Shown here piece by piece: positions 7,875 through 17,194 of a stretch of 64,000 nucleotides of DNA (position 1 is the first letter of the stretch; the number at the start of each line of letters is the position of its first letter). The notes under the pieces are model-generated. The model was not told the origin of the DNA, did no database searches, and was given only the letters and a program-made list of their open reading frames with translations. Source of the DNA: Mycoavidus cysteinexigens_B (lineage in GTDB: Bacteria; Pseudomonadota; Gammaproteobacteria; Burkholderiales; Burkholderiaceae); NCBI GenBank assembly GCA_031963465.1, contig JASSUG010000002.1, forward strand, positions 478,674 to 542,673, given 5' to 3'. The position numbers and the translations under genes were made by a program.

Positions 7875-9029
7875 ATGAGTCAGGAATTTCTGCCTTTTAC
7901 CCGTCCAACGATTGATGAGGAAACAATCGCTGGTGTTGCCGATGTTTTGCGCAGCGGCTGGATTACAACTGGCCCCCAAAATCTCGCTTTTGAGGCAGCC
8001 TTATCCGATTATGTCGGCGGGCGTCCGGTACGGACTTTCAATTCTGGCACCGCAACCCTGGCAATCGGCTTGCGCATCGCAGGAGTAGGGCCAGGCGACG
8101 AAGTCATCACCACTCCGCTGTCCTGGGTGGCGACCAGTAATACGATTATCGAAGTTGGCGCAACACCGGTTTTTGTTGATATCGACCCGCTCACGCGCAA
8201 CCTTGACCTGAATTTGCTCGAACAAGCAATCACGCCCCGTACTAAAGCGCTCATGCCAGTTTACCTCGCCGGGCTGCCAGTCGATATGGATCGGCTATAC
8301 GCGATTGCGCGCGCACACGGGCTGCGGGTGATTGAAGACGCCGCTCAAGCGCTTGGCTCAAGCTGGGGCGGCCAACGCATTGGCGCCATGGGTGATTTGG
8401 TGTCCTTTAGTTTTCATGCGAATAAAAATCTGACGTCAATTGAAGGCGGCGCGTTAGTGCTCAATGACCAGGCCGAAGCCTCTTTAGCACAGAAGTACCG
8501 CCTACAGGGCGTGACCCGTAGCGGCTTTGATGGCATGGAGGTTGATGTCCTTGGCGGCAAATTTAATCTGAGCGATGTCGCCGCCCGTGTCGGCCTGGGA
8601 CAAATACCGCATTTAGCACGCTTTACCGAGCAGCGACGCGAACTCGCTCGAGCGTATTTTGAGCACTTTGCGAACGGGGCGGCAGTAGCGCTCGGCGTAG
8701 AATTACCGCCCTATGATTTTGAGCATACCAATTGGCATATGTTTCAGATTGTGCTGCCGCTGTCAGCGCTCACACTTGACCGTGCTGGCTTTATGGCTGA
8801 ACTACACACGCGAGGCATTGGTAGTGGCGTGCACTATCCCGCGATTCACCTTTTCAAATTGTATCGAGCACGCGGTTTCACCGTTAATATGTTTCCGCAT
8901 GCCGAGCGCATTGGCGCTGGAATTGTGACCTTGCCTCTTTTTCCATCCATGCAGCAGCATGAGGTCAAACGAGTCGTGGCCGCGGTTAATGAAATTTGCG
9001 AACACTATTCATCTCATCCAGTCAAATGA
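7875..9029 (+). CDS. arnB: UDP-4-amino-4-deoxy-L-arabinose aminotransferase
   Basis: PLP-dependent aminotransferase (DegT/DnrJ/EryC1 family, 384 aa) that converts UDP-4-keto-pentose to UDP-L-Ara4N using glutamate, in the cytoplasm. Motifs seen: FNSGTATLAIGLRIAG for cofactor phosphate binding, VIEDAAQALGSSW with the Asp that contacts the PLP nitrogen, and SFSFHANKNLTSIEGG with the Schiff-base Lys. I start at the ATG at 7875, which follows AAAGGATATCTTG; a TTG immediately before it is unlikely. Its stop overlaps the arnC start (ATGA), indicating translational coupling. Confidence 0.93.
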   Translation: MSQEFLPFTRPTIDEETIAGVADVLRSGWITTGPQNLAFEAALSDYVGGRPVRTFNSGTATLAIGLRIAGVGPGDEVITTPLSWVATSNTIIEVGATPVFVDIDPLTRNLDLNLLEQAITPRTKALMPVYLAGLPVDMDRLYAIARAHGLRVIEDAAQALGSSWGGQRIGAMGDLVSFSFHANKNLTSIEGGALVLNDQAEASLAQKYRLQGVTRSGFDGMEVDVLGGKFNLSDVAARVGLGQIPHLARFTEQRRELARAYFEHFANGAAVALGVELPPYDFEHTNWHMFQIVLPLSALTLDRAGFMAELHTRGIGSGVHYPAIHLFKLYRARGFTVNMFPHAERIGAGIVTLPLFPSMQQHEVKRVVAAVNEICEHYSSHPVK

Positions 9030-9991
9030 AAACACCTGAATTATCCGTGGTCATCCCGGTTTATAACGAAGAAGCTGGGCTTAGCGCATTATTTGATCGT
9101 CTATATAAAGCCCTGGACGCGCTCGCGCTACCCTATGAAGTCATTTTTGTGAACGATGGCAGCCAAGATCAGTCTGCAGCTTTACTCGCTGACCAGTTTC
9201 GCGCACAACCCAATAACACGCGGGTGATTTTACTCAACGGCAACTATGGACAACATATGGCCATACTTGCCGGCTTTGAGGCTGCGCGTGGTGAAATCAT
9301 TGTGACACTCGATGCCGATTTACAAAATCCGCCAGAAGAAATCGGCAAGCTCGTGCAAAAAATGCGCGAAGGCCACGATTATGTTGGCACTATCCGCCAT
9401 CAGCGGCAAGATAGCCTGTGGCGCCGTAAAGCCTCACGCGCGATGAATCAACTGCGCGAGCGTATCACGCATATCCGCATGACAGATCAAGGGTGCATGA
9501 TGCGCGCCTATAGCCGCCATATTGTCGATACCATTAATCGCTGCGGTGAGTTGAATACTTTTATCCCGGCCCTCGCGTATACTTTTGCACAACGCCCGGT
9601 AGAAATCGAAGTAGCGCATGAAGAGCGCTTTGCTGGCACATCGAAATATTCATTTTATAGCCTGATGCGGCTTAATTTCGATCTAGTCACAGGGTTCTCG
9701 GTGGCGCCATTGCAATGGCTATCATTCATCGGCATCTTCCTGTCGCTAGGTTCGGCGGCACTCTTTATCTTGCTGATGGTTCGCCGCTTCATCGTTGGTG
9801 CCGAAGTACAAGGCGTATTCACGCTATTTGCGATTACGTTCTTTTTATTTGGGGTGATTATTCTCGCCTTGGGGTTGCTTGGCGAATATATCGGGCGCAT
9901 CTATCAACAAGTGCGCGCACGGCCGCGTTATTTGGTCCAAACCATGCTTGAAACGAACCATCATGCGCAGACAACCCCTAGCCAATCATGA
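9026..9991 (+). CDS. arnC: Undecaprenyl-phosphate 4-deoxy-4-formamido-L-arabinose transferase
   Basis: Membrane-anchored family 2 glycosyltransferase (321 aa) that links UDP-Ara4FN to undecaprenyl phosphate on the cytoplasmic face. The N-terminal GT-A domain shows LSVVIPVYNEEAGL, FVNDGSQDQS and VTLDADLQNPPEE with the metal-binding DXD-type acidic residues. Two transmembrane helices follow (around residues 225-300), ending in LGLLGEYIGRIYQQVRARP, a hallmark of ArnC and related polyprenyl-phosphate transferases. The start is the ATG in the ATGA overlap with arnB rather than an in-frame TTG 30 bases upstream. Its own stop overlaps the next gene the same way. Confidence 0.93.
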   Translation: MKTPELSVVIPVYNEEAGLSALFDRLYKALDALALPYEVIFVNDGSQDQSAALLADQFRAQPNNTRVILLNGNYGQHMAILAGFEAARGEIIVTLDADLQNPPEEIGKLVQKMREGHDYVGTIRHQRQDSLWRRKASRAMNQLRERITHIRMTDQGCMMRAYSRHIVDTINRCGELNTFIPALAYTFAQRPVEIEVAHEERFAGTSKYSFYSLMRLNFDLVTGFSVAPLQWLSFIGIFLSLGSAALFILLMVRRFIVGAEVQGVFTLFAITFFLFGVIILALGLLGEYIGRIYQQVRARPRYLVQTMLETNHHAQTTPSQS

Positions 9992-10902
9992 CCGTGCGCG
10001 CTGTTGTCTTCGCCTATCATCAAGTTGGGGTGCGTTGTTTGCAAGTGTTACTGGCACGCGGCGTCGAAGTTGCCTTGGTCGTAACGCATCAGGATAATCC
10101 AGCTGAAAATATCTGGTTTGACAGCGTTGCTGCGCTTGCCGCCGAACACCGACTGCCCACTCTCATGCCCACAGATGGACAGGCCAGCGAATTACTCGTA
10201 GCGGTACGCGCCGCCAACCCTGATTTTATTTTTTCTTTTTATTATCGGCAGATGCTAAGCCCTGAACTGCTGGCACTGGCGCGGCAAGGCGCATTTAATA
10301 TGCACGGCTCACTTTTACCGAAATATCGCGGCCGCGTACCCGTCAATTGGGCGATTGTGCAGGGTGAAACGCAAACTGGCGCGACACTACATGAAATGAC
10401 CGCCAAACCTGACGCGGGCGCGATCGTGGCCCAAACGGCTGTGCCCATCTTACCAGATGACACCGCCGCCCAAGTCTTCGATAAAGTCACCGTTGCCGCC
10501 GAGCAAACTCTATGGAATAGCTTACCTGCATTACTTTCAGGCACAGCGCCTCGGCTGCCAAACATTCTCGCCAAGGGCAGTTATTTCGGCGCCCGTAAAC
10601 CAGAAGATGGGCGCATCGACTGGCAACAGCCCGCACAGACGGTCTACAACTTGATTCGCGCCGTGGCCCCGCCTTACCCTGGCGCCTTTACTGAAATAAA
10701 TGGCAAACGCTTCGTCATTGCCCGCGCCAGACTCGTTGCAGTGGCGCCGTTAACCCGCCCCGATTTGCCGCCAGGCCTACAGATAGTGGATAATACGCTA
10801 CTTGGCATATGCGGCGATGGTCGCGCTATTGCTATTCACGATTTGCAACACCAAGGACGCTCTATTAGCTCGGCTGAGCTGACAGAGATGACGAATACTT
10901 AG
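9988..10902 (+). CDS. arnA: UDP-L-Ara4N formyltransferase (ArnA N-terminal half as a separate gene)
   Basis: Transfers a formyl group from N10-formyl-tetrahydrofolate to UDP-Ara4N. In E. coli this is the N-terminal domain of the bifunctional ArnA. Here it is a stand-alone 304-aa protein, as in Burkholderia. The catalytic triad region is intact: FNMHGSLLPKYRGR holds the Asn and His, and KPDAGAIVAQ holds the Asp. The C-terminal part (RIDWQQPAQTVYNLIRA, PYPGAF) is the usual OB-like domain. The ATG overlaps the arnC stop. The related dehydrogenase is the following gene, separated by 51 bp. Confidence 0.93.
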   Translation: MTVRAVVFAYHQVGVRCLQVLLARGVEVALVVTHQDNPAENIWFDSVAALAAEHRLPTLMPTDGQASELLVAVRAANPDFIFSFYYRQMLSPELLALARQGAFNMHGSLLPKYRGRVPVNWAIVQGETQTGATLHEMTAKPDAGAIVAQTAVPILPDDTAAQVFDKVTVAAEQTLWNSLPALLSGTAPRLPNILAKGSYFGARKPEDGRIDWQQPAQTVYNLIRAVAPPYPGAFTEINGKRFVIARARLVAVAPLTRPDLPPGLQIVDNTLLGICGDGRAIAIHDLQHQGRSISSAELTEMTNT

Positions 10903-10953
10903 CCTACGGATGCTCTCTTTAGATGCCTCTCCATATTTCTTGCTTTTGATTTC

Positions 10954-12000
10954 ATGAAAAAAGTTCTCATTTTGGGTGTCAATGGCTTCATCGGCCATCA
11001 TTTATCTAAGCGTATTCTCAGCACAACCGATTGGGAAGTGTTTGGTATGGATATGCAAGCAGATCGCCTGGGGGATCTCACTCAACACCCGAGAATGCAT
11101 TTCTTTGAAGGCGATATCACGATCAATAAAGAATGGGTTGAATACCATATTCGCAAATGCGACGTGATTCTGCCGCTGGTGGCGATTGCTACGCCTGCGA
11201 CTTATGTCAAACAGCCATTGCGGGTGTTTGAGTTGGATTTTGAAGCCAATTTACCCATCGTTCGCTCAGCCGTTAAATACGGTAAACATCTCGTTTTTCC
11301 ATCAACCTCAGAAGTCTATGGCATGTGCGCGGACAGCGAATTCGATCCGCAAAGCTCAGCGCTCACCTATGGTCCAATTAATAAACCACGTTGGATCTAT
11401 GCCTGCTCAAAGCAATTGATGGACCGTGTGATTTGGGCCTACGGCATGCAAGAAGGATTGCGGTTTACTTTATTTCGGCCTTTCAACTGGATTGGCCCTG
11501 GACTCGACTCAATCCACACCCAGAAAGAAGGCAGCTCACGCGTGGTCAGTCAATTCCTCGGCCATATCGTGCGTGGAGAGCCTATCCAACTAGTCGATGG
11601 CGGCCTGCAAAAACGTGCTTTTACGGATATTGATGATGGTATTGATGCTCTCGTACGCATGATTGAAAACCCGGCCGACGTGGCGCTTGGCAAAATCTAC
11701 AATATTGGCAACCCCAAGAACAATTTCTCAGTGCGCGAACTCGCCCAGATGATGCTCAAACTCGCCGCTGAGTTTCCCGAATACGCCTCTAACGCAGAGC
11801 AAGTCAAGCTGATTGAAACTTCGTCAGGCGCATACTATGGCGAAGGCTATCAAGATATGCAAAATCGCGTGCCAAGTATTGAGAATACCAGCGCTGAACT
11901 CAACTGGAAGCCTACCATTGGCATGGATGAGGCCTTGCGCAAAATTTTCGAAGCCTACCGCAACCATGCTGCTGAAGCACGCGCTCTAGCAGCCGCCTAG
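10954..12000 (+). CDS. arnA: UDP-glucuronic acid dehydrogenase/decarboxylase (ArnA C-terminal half as a separate gene)
   Basis: NAD-dependent SDR enzyme (348 aa) that oxidises and decarboxylates UDP-glucuronate to UDP-4-keto-pentose, the first committed step of Ara4N synthesis. The Rossmann motif is GVNGFIGHHLSKRI at the N-terminus. FPSTSEVYGM contains the catalytic Thr/Ser-Glu pair, and WIYACSKQLMDRVIWAYG has the YxxxK pair. FRPFNWIGPGLDS and RAFTDIDDGIDAL are further family blocks. It corresponds to the second domain of E. coli ArnA. It precedes arnD by 14 bp and was probably co-transcribed with it. Confidence 0.93.
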   Translation: MKKVLILGVNGFIGHHLSKRILSTTDWEVFGMDMQADRLGDLTQHPRMHFFEGDITINKEWVEYHIRKCDVILPLVAIATPATYVKQPLRVFELDFEANLPIVRSAVKYGKHLVFPSTSEVYGMCADSEFDPQSSALTYGPINKPRWIYACSKQLMDRVIWAYGMQEGLRFTLFRPFNWIGPGLDSIHTQKEGSSRVVSQFLGHIVRGEPIQLVDGGLQKRAFTDIDDGIDALVRMIENPADVALGKIYNIGNPKNNFSVRELAQMMLKLAAEFPEYASNAEQVKLIETSSGAYYGEGYQDMQNRVPSIENTSAELNWKPTIGMDEALRKIFEAYRNHAAEARALAAA

Positions 12001-12014
12001 TTGACCGTTCACAC

Positions 12015-12920
12015 GTGGCTCAGATCGCTCTCAAAATTGACGTTGATACGTTGCGCGGCACCCGTCAAGGTGTGCCAACGCTCGTTCGTTTATTAGAGCG
12101 CGCCAACGCGCGGGCAACCTTCTTGTTTAGCCTGGGCCCGGATCATACCGGCTGGGCCTTGCGTCGGGCGCTACGCCCAGGCTTTTTAAAAAAAGTATCA
12201 CGCACTTCAGTGCTCGAACACTATGGTTTAACAACCCTCTTGTATGGCGTATTGTTACCCGGCCCAGATATTGGCCGCCGCGCAGCCACTGAAATGCGCG
12301 CCGTACGCAATGCCGGTTTTGAATGTGGCATTCACACCTGGGATCATGTGCGCTGGCAAGACAATGTGCGTCAGCGCGGACGTGACTGGACGCTGGCCCA
12401 GATGCAAAAAAGCTACGCGCGCTTTATAGAAATTTTTGGCTCAGCACCGACGACTCACGGCGCCGCCGGCTGGCAAATGAATGCCTCCGCTTTTGCCCAA
12501 ATTGACGCTTGGCAGATGGCTTATGCGTCCGACGGCCGCGGCCACAGTCCATACCGGCCAACGCTGGCTGGCCAGCCGCTAGCCCATGTCCAACTGCCAA
12601 CCACCTTGCCCACCTTCGATGAAAAATTAGGGATCAATGGCGCCAGCGCCGCTGAAGTCGTGCGCCAATTGCTCGCGCTGACTGAACCAGAGCAAGTCGG
12701 TCAGAATACAGATCAAGTCTTCACCCTACATGCAGAATTAGAAGGGCAAAAACTCGCGCCGGCTTTTGCCGAACTCCTGGCTGGCTGGCGCGCACAAGGC
12801 CATTCATTAGTTGCCTTGGCTGATTATTATGCAACGCTTAAGCTCGATAGATTACCCTTGCTCCCTGTCAGCTGGGGGGAAGTCCCTGGACGCTCTGGCG
12901 AATTGATTGTGCAGCCCTAA
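12015..12920 (+). CDS. arnD: 4-deoxy-4-formamido-L-arabinose-phosphoundecaprenol deformylase
   Basis: Removes the formyl group from undecaprenyl-phosphate-Ara4FN, making the lipid carrier ready for flipping and transfer. It is a 301-aa member of the NodB/polysaccharide deacetylase family. LKIDVDTLRGTRQGVPTLVR carries the first metal/base Asp residues. GIHTWDHVRWQD supplies the metal-binding His pattern, and VFTLHAELEG has a late catalytic His. The start is GTG, which gives the expected N-terminus MAQIALKIDVDT. It closes the arn pathway genes. Confidence 0.92.
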   Translation: MAQIALKIDVDTLRGTRQGVPTLVRLLERANARATFLFSLGPDHTGWALRRALRPGFLKKVSRTSVLEHYGLTTLLYGVLLPGPDIGRRAATEMRAVRNAGFECGIHTWDHVRWQDNVRQRGRDWTLAQMQKSYARFIEIFGSAPTTHGAAGWQMNASAFAQIDAWQMAYASDGRGHSPYRPTLAGQPLAHVQLPTTLPTFDEKLGINGASAAEVVRQLLALTEPEQVGQNTDQVFTLHAELEGQKLAPAFAELLAGWRAQGHSLVALADYYATLKLDRLPLLPVSWGEVPGRSGELIVQP

Positions 12921-12964
12921 CCCAAACCGTTGTCTTATCACAACGTAAAAACAGGAGAATTTTG

Positions 12965-13456
12965 ATGTCCATTGCTCTTCATCAAGCCGTGCCAGAATTC
13001 AGTGCAGCCGCTATCAGCAGCACCTTAACCGGATTAGACGGTGAACTCTCGCTCAGCAGCCTACGTGGAAAAAATCTGGTGCTGTACTTTTATCCTAAAG
13101 ACAACACCCCAGGCTGCACCACCGAGAGTCAGGATTTCCGCGATGCCTATGCCCAATTTAGCCAAGCAAACACTGAAATTATCGGCATTTCTCGTGACAG
13201 CTTAAAATCTCATCAGAATTTTAAAACGCAGCACAATTTGCCCTTTATCTTGATTTCAGATGCGCAAGAAGAACTCTGCTCGCTGTTTGACGTGATTAAG
13301 CTCAAAAACATGTATGGTAAAGAAGTACGGGGCATCGAACGTTCGACCTTCTTGCTCGATACGCAAGGCATCTTGCGCCACTTATGGCGCGGCGTCAAAG
13401 TGCCGGGACACGTTGAAGAAGTATTACAAGCTGTGCAAGCGCTCGCAAAAGCGTAA
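12965..13456 (+). CDS. bcp: Thioredoxin-dependent peroxiredoxin, BCP/PrxQ type
   Basis: Cytoplasmic thiol peroxidase (163 aa) that reduces hydrogen and organic peroxides. LYFYPKDNTPGCTTESQDF contains the peroxidatic Cys in the usual PxxxTPGC setting. The second Cys found five residues later in E. coli Bcp is absent here (TTES instead), so another Cys, such as that in EELCSLFDV, or an external thiol may resolve the disulfide. The start is the ATG at 12965 after ACAGGAG; a TTG just before it is unlikely. bcp followed by a phoH-like gene is a common Burkholderia order as I recall. Confidence 0.9.
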   Translation: MSIALHQAVPEFSAAAISSTLTGLDGELSLSSLRGKNLVLYFYPKDNTPGCTTESQDFRDAYAQFSQANTEIIGISRDSLKSHQNFKTQHNLPFILISDAQEELCSLFDVIKLKNMYGKEVRGIERSTFLLDTQGILRHLWRGVKVPGHVEEVLQAVQALAKA

Positions 13457-13485
13457 AATCCCTGTATTAAATATCAAGGAAGACC

Positions 13486-15138
13486 ATGCCTTTGCCAACC
13501 GCGCCAACCAAACTTGGTAGCCAATTACCGCCTGACACGTATCAAGCCAAGGCTCGTACTGTAAAACAACCTCAAAAAGATACGCTAAAACAGCCCCAAA
13601 GAGAAAAAGCGGCGCCGGCGCCCAGTGTTGCCGCTGTGCCACGGCCCACGCATAGCACGCCGGCGCTTGTTGCCGCCAACCCACCATCTCGCCGCCGCAC
13701 GCGTGGCGCTCAGCCGGCTCATCAGCAAACGTCAGCCAAGCTTGCGCGTAAACTTTTTGTGCTGGATACCAATGTCTTAATGCACGATCCTTCAAGCCTA
13801 TTCCGCTTCGCAGAGCACGACATTTATCTGCCAATGATGACGCTCGAAGAGCTTGATAACCACAAAAAAGGCATGTCGGAAGTCGCCCGCAACGCGCGTC
13901 AAGCAAGCCGCTCGCTAGACGCATTGGTCGCCAATGCCAGTAATTTGCTCACTACCGGCATCCCTTTGGCTCGCCTTGGACATCGTGAGGCCGGTGGCCA
14001 TCTTTTTTTCCAAACGCAGCTGCAACCCTTTGCGCCAATTGATGGCTTACCCCCTGGTAAGGCAGATAATCAGATCCTTAGCGTTGTCTATGCTTTACAA
14101 AATAAACACCCTGAGCAACAGGTTATCTTGGTGTCAAAAGACATCAACATGCGGATTAAAGCGCATGCACTTGGCTTACCGGCTGAAGATTATTTCAATG
14201 ATCAGGTGCTTGAAGACAAAGATCTTCTGTATTCCGGCATGTTGGCGCTGGCGCCTGACTTTTGGAGCGCCCATGGTAAGGGCATGGAAAGCTGGCAAGA
14301 TACGAAAACCGGCACCACGCTTTACAGAATCACCGGCCCACAATGCGCCTCATTCCTGATTAACCAATTTGTTTATTTTGAGCCCAATAACGGCGAACTA
14401 GGGTTACACGCACAGGTCCGTGAAATTAATGGCCAAACTGCGCTTTTACAAACCTTGCGCGACTATAGCCATTATAAAAATAATGTGTGGGGCATCACGG
14501 CACGCAACCGCGAACAAAACTTTGCCTTAAATTTGCTGATGGACCCAGACATTGATTTTGTCACCTTGTTAGGTCAAGCAGGTACGGGTAAGACTTTAAT
14601 CGCGCTGGCAGCGGGTTTAGTGCAGGTGCTTGATGATAAGCGTTATAACGAAATTATCGTGACTCGGGCAACCGTGCCCGTCGGTGAGGATATTGGTTTT
14701 TTGCCAGGCACTGAAGAAGAAAAAATGCTGCCCTGGATGGGCGCCTTTGACGACAACCTGGAAGTTCTCCAGAAAACAGATAGCAGTGCAGGCGAATGGG
14801 GGCGAGCCGCAACCCAAGATCTGATTCGTTCACGACTCAAATTTAAGAGTATGAGTTTTATGCGAGGACGCACTTTTGTCAGCAAATACTTGATCATTGA
14901 TGAAGCGCAAAATTTAACGCCCAAGCAGATGAAAACACTCATCACCCGCGCCGGACCCGGCACTAAAATTGTTTGCCTAGGGAATATCGCGCAAATTGAC
15001 ACCCCTTATCTGACTGAAGGCAGTTCTGGCATGACGTATGTCGTAGATCGCTTCAAAGGCTGGCAACATAACGGTCACGTTACGCTCGCACGCGGCGAAC
15101 GATCTCGCCTAGCGGACCATGCGTCGGCAATCCTTTAA
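13486..15138 (+). CDS. PIN-PhoH ATPase (PhoH-like protein)
   Basis: A 550-aa two-domain protein. After a Pro/Ala-rich variable N-terminus, a PIN nuclease-like domain begins at about residue 87 (KLFVLDTNVLMHDPSSL, YLPMMTLEELDNHKKG, with the acidic metal ligands). The C-terminal PhoH-like P-loop ATPase has LLGQAGTGKTLIALAAG (Walker A at about residues 363-370), TRATVPVGEDIGFLPGTEEEK and YLIIDEAQNLTPKQMKT (Walker B). Such PhoH2-type proteins are RNA helicase/RNase candidates. AAGGAAG precedes the ATG. Downstream genes are prfA and prmC. Confidence 0.9.
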   Translation: MPLPTAPTKLGSQLPPDTYQAKARTVKQPQKDTLKQPQREKAAPAPSVAAVPRPTHSTPALVAANPPSRRRTRGAQPAHQQTSAKLARKLFVLDTNVLMHDPSSLFRFAEHDIYLPMMTLEELDNHKKGMSEVARNARQASRSLDALVANASNLLTTGIPLARLGHREAGGHLFFQTQLQPFAPIDGLPPGKADNQILSVVYALQNKHPEQQVILVSKDINMRIKAHALGLPAEDYFNDQVLEDKDLLYSGMLALAPDFWSAHGKGMESWQDTKTGTTLYRITGPQCASFLINQFVYFEPNNGELGLHAQVREINGQTALLQTLRDYSHYKNNVWGITARNREQNFALNLLMDPDIDFVTLLGQAGTGKTLIALAAGLVQVLDDKRYNEIIVTRATVPVGEDIGFLPGTEEEKMLPWMGAFDDNLEVLQKTDSSAGEWGRAATQDLIRSRLKFKSMSFMRGRTFVSKYLIIDEAQNLTPKQMKTLITRAGPGTKIVCLGNIAQIDTPYLTEGSSGMTYVVDRFKGWQHNGHVTLARGERSRLADHASAIL

Positions 15139-15213
15139 ACAACTTTATTGAGGTCCTCAAGCAGATAAACGCCTCGTGATAAAAAACCACCCGCTTGCCC
15201 TCACCTAATTTTT

Positions 15214-16296
15214 ATGAAACAAAGCATGCAGTACAAACTTGAGCAGCTCTCGCAGCGGCTTAAGGAATTAAACCAATTACTCAGCAAAGAAGGCGTCACT
15301 TCGGACCTTGATCAATACCGAAAACTCACGCGCGAGCATGCCGAGCTAGCGCCATTAGTTGAACATTATGCACAATGGCAGCATGCCCTAACCGATGAAG
15401 ACACCGCGCAAGAAATGCTCGCGGACGCGGCGCTGCGCTCATTTGCTGAAGACGAGTTGCACAGTGCTCGCTCACGCATGGCGCAGCTTGAAGAAGAACT
15501 GCAAACCATGCTCTTGCCTAAAGACCCTAACGACGAGCGCAATATTTTTCTGGAGCTTCGCGCGGGCGCCGGCGGTGATGAAAGTGCGCTATTTGCTGGC
15601 ACGCTGCTGCGCATGTATCTGCGCTATGCTGAACGCAAACGCTGGCAAGTCGAAGTCATCTCTGAAAACCCCTCCGAACTGGGGGGCTATAAAGAAGTCA
15701 TTATCCGGATTATCGGTCAAGGCGCTTATTCACGTTTAAAATTTGAATCGGGCGGACATCGCGTGCAACGCGTGCCAGAAACCGAAGCGCAGGGGCGGAT
15801 TCACACCTCTGCGTGTACGGTAGCGGTCATGCCAGAAGCCGACGACTTAGGCGAAGTTGAAATCAATCCTGCTGACTTACGCATCGATACTTACCGCGCA
15901 TCGGGCGCCGGCGGCCAGCACATTAATAAAACCGATTCAGCAGTCCGCATCACGCATCTACCAAGCGGGATTGTCGTTGAGTGCCAGGATGATCGTTCAC
16001 AACATAAAAATAAGGACCGCGCCCTAAAAGTGCTGGCTGCGCGCATTCAGGACCAACGCTACCATGAGCAACAAGCCAAAGAGGCAGCAACGCGCAAGCG
16101 CTTGATTGGCTCGGGAGATCGCTCAGAACGCATTCGCACATATAATTTCCCACAGGGCAGAATGACCGATCACCGGGTTAATCTAACCCTCCATAAACTT
16201 GAAGCGTTGATGGATGGGGATTTAGATGACCTCATTAACACGCTAATTAGCGAACATCAGGCAGATTTGCTCGCTGCACTGGGAGACGCTAATTAA
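15214..16296 (+). CDS. prfA: Peptide chain release factor 1
   Basis: Recognises UAA and UAG stop codons and triggers peptide release on the ribosome. At 360 aa it is full length. The GGQ motif is in RASGAGGQHINKTDSAVRIT (around residues 229-248), and the preceding region carries the RF1-type domain with FLELRAGAGGDESALFAG. An ATG at residue 5 (MQYKLEQLSQRL) could also be the start. The stop codon shares one base with the prmC start (TAATG), so the two are coupled, as expected because PrmC methylates the GGQ glutamine of this protein. Confidence 0.97.
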   Translation: MKQSMQYKLEQLSQRLKELNQLLSKEGVTSDLDQYRKLTREHAELAPLVEHYAQWQHALTDEDTAQEMLADAALRSFAEDELHSARSRMAQLEEELQTMLLPKDPNDERNIFLELRAGAGGDESALFAGTLLRMYLRYAERKRWQVEVISENPSELGGYKEVIIRIIGQGAYSRLKFESGGHRVQRVPETEAQGRIHTSACTVAVMPEADDLGEVEINPADLRIDTYRASGAGGQHINKTDSAVRITHLPSGIVVECQDDRSQHKNKDRALKVLAARIQDQRYHEQQAKEAATRKRLIGSGDRSERIRTYNFPQGRMTDHRVNLTLHKLEALMDGDLDDLINTLISEHQADLLAALGDAN

Positions 16297-17150
16297 TGCC
16301 GCCCCACACCTTGCCGGCAACCACCCCAAGCCAACTCCTGCGCGCGTCGCCGCTTGATGCGATTGATGCCCGTGTCCTGTTGGCTCACGTGCTTGGCTGG
16401 CAACGCACTGAACTGATCACGCGGGCCTCTCAGAGACTGCAAGTAGACCAAGTGGCGGCCTTTCATGCGCTTGAAGAACGCCGCATCGCTGGCGAACCTA
16501 TCGCACAGCTCATTGAGCTACGTGAATTCTTTGGCTTGAACTTTCGCATCACCCCGGCGGTGCTGATTCCACGCCCAGAAACAGAATTACTGGTTGAGTT
16601 AGCCCTGACCGCGATTGCCTCAATCGATGCGCCACGGGTGCTTGATTTAGGCACCGGTAGCGGCGCGATTGCGATTGCGATTGCGCACCAACGGCCTGAT
16701 GCGGTCATCACGGCCACGGACCGCTCAGACGCAGCGCTGGCCATTGCCCAATGGAATGCCCGCCACCTATTGCCGGTTGATCGTCCCGGTGGCTCTCTCC
16801 ATTTTGCCGCAGGTGACTGGTATAAAGCACTACCCAAAAATCAGCGTTTTAATGTTATTGTCAGCAACCCTCCCTATATCGCCGCTCACGACCCCCATCT
16901 GACCCAAGGCGATCTACGTTTTGAACCGCGACAGGCCCTTACCGATCAAGCAAACGGCCTCACCGCGCTGCACACAATTATCGCCCAAGCCAGCGCCTGG
17001 CTGATAAACGGCGGTATGCTATGGCTTGAGCACGGCTATGATCAAGCGACTGCGATACGCGCACAACTCATTGCCCACGGTTTTAGTACGGTTCGCTCAG
17101 TCCGCGATCTGGCTCAAATCGAGCGGGCCAGTGGCGGCCTCAAAGCCTAA
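16296..17150 (+). CDS. prmC: Release factor glutamine methyltransferase
   Basis: SAM-dependent N5-glutamine methyltransferase that modifies the GGQ motif of RF1 and RF2. The 284-aa protein has the N-terminal helical domain (DARVLLAHVLGWQRTELITR), the SAM motif VLDLGTGSGAIAIAIA, and the catalytic NPPY tetrapeptide in VIVSNPPYIAAHD at about residue 191. FFGLNFRITPAVLIPRPETE is the usual linker. It is translationally coupled to prfA. In Burkholderia I would expect grxD and ubiX next; here they are about 26 kb away in the opposite orientation. Confidence 0.96.
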   Translation: MPPHTLPATTPSQLLRASPLDAIDARVLLAHVLGWQRTELITRASQRLQVDQVAAFHALEERRIAGEPIAQLIELREFFGLNFRITPAVLIPRPETELLVELALTAIASIDAPRVLDLGTGSGAIAIAIAHQRPDAVITATDRSDAALAIAQWNARHLLPVDRPGGSLHFAAGDWYKALPKNQRFNVIVSNPPYIAAHDPHLTQGDLRFEPRQALTDQANGLTALHTIIAQASAWLINGGMLWLEHGYDQATAIRAQLIAHGFSTVRSVRDLAQIERASGGLKA

Positions 17151-17194
17151 AAATTTCGGTAATATATAAGGATTCTCAACCTAAAGGGGAGTTC

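Noticed and set aside
13424..13924. 166-codon minus-strand frame opposite the PhoH-like gene start
   Set aside because: It lies antisense to the well-supported PIN domain and has no recognisable motifs; a coding shadow.
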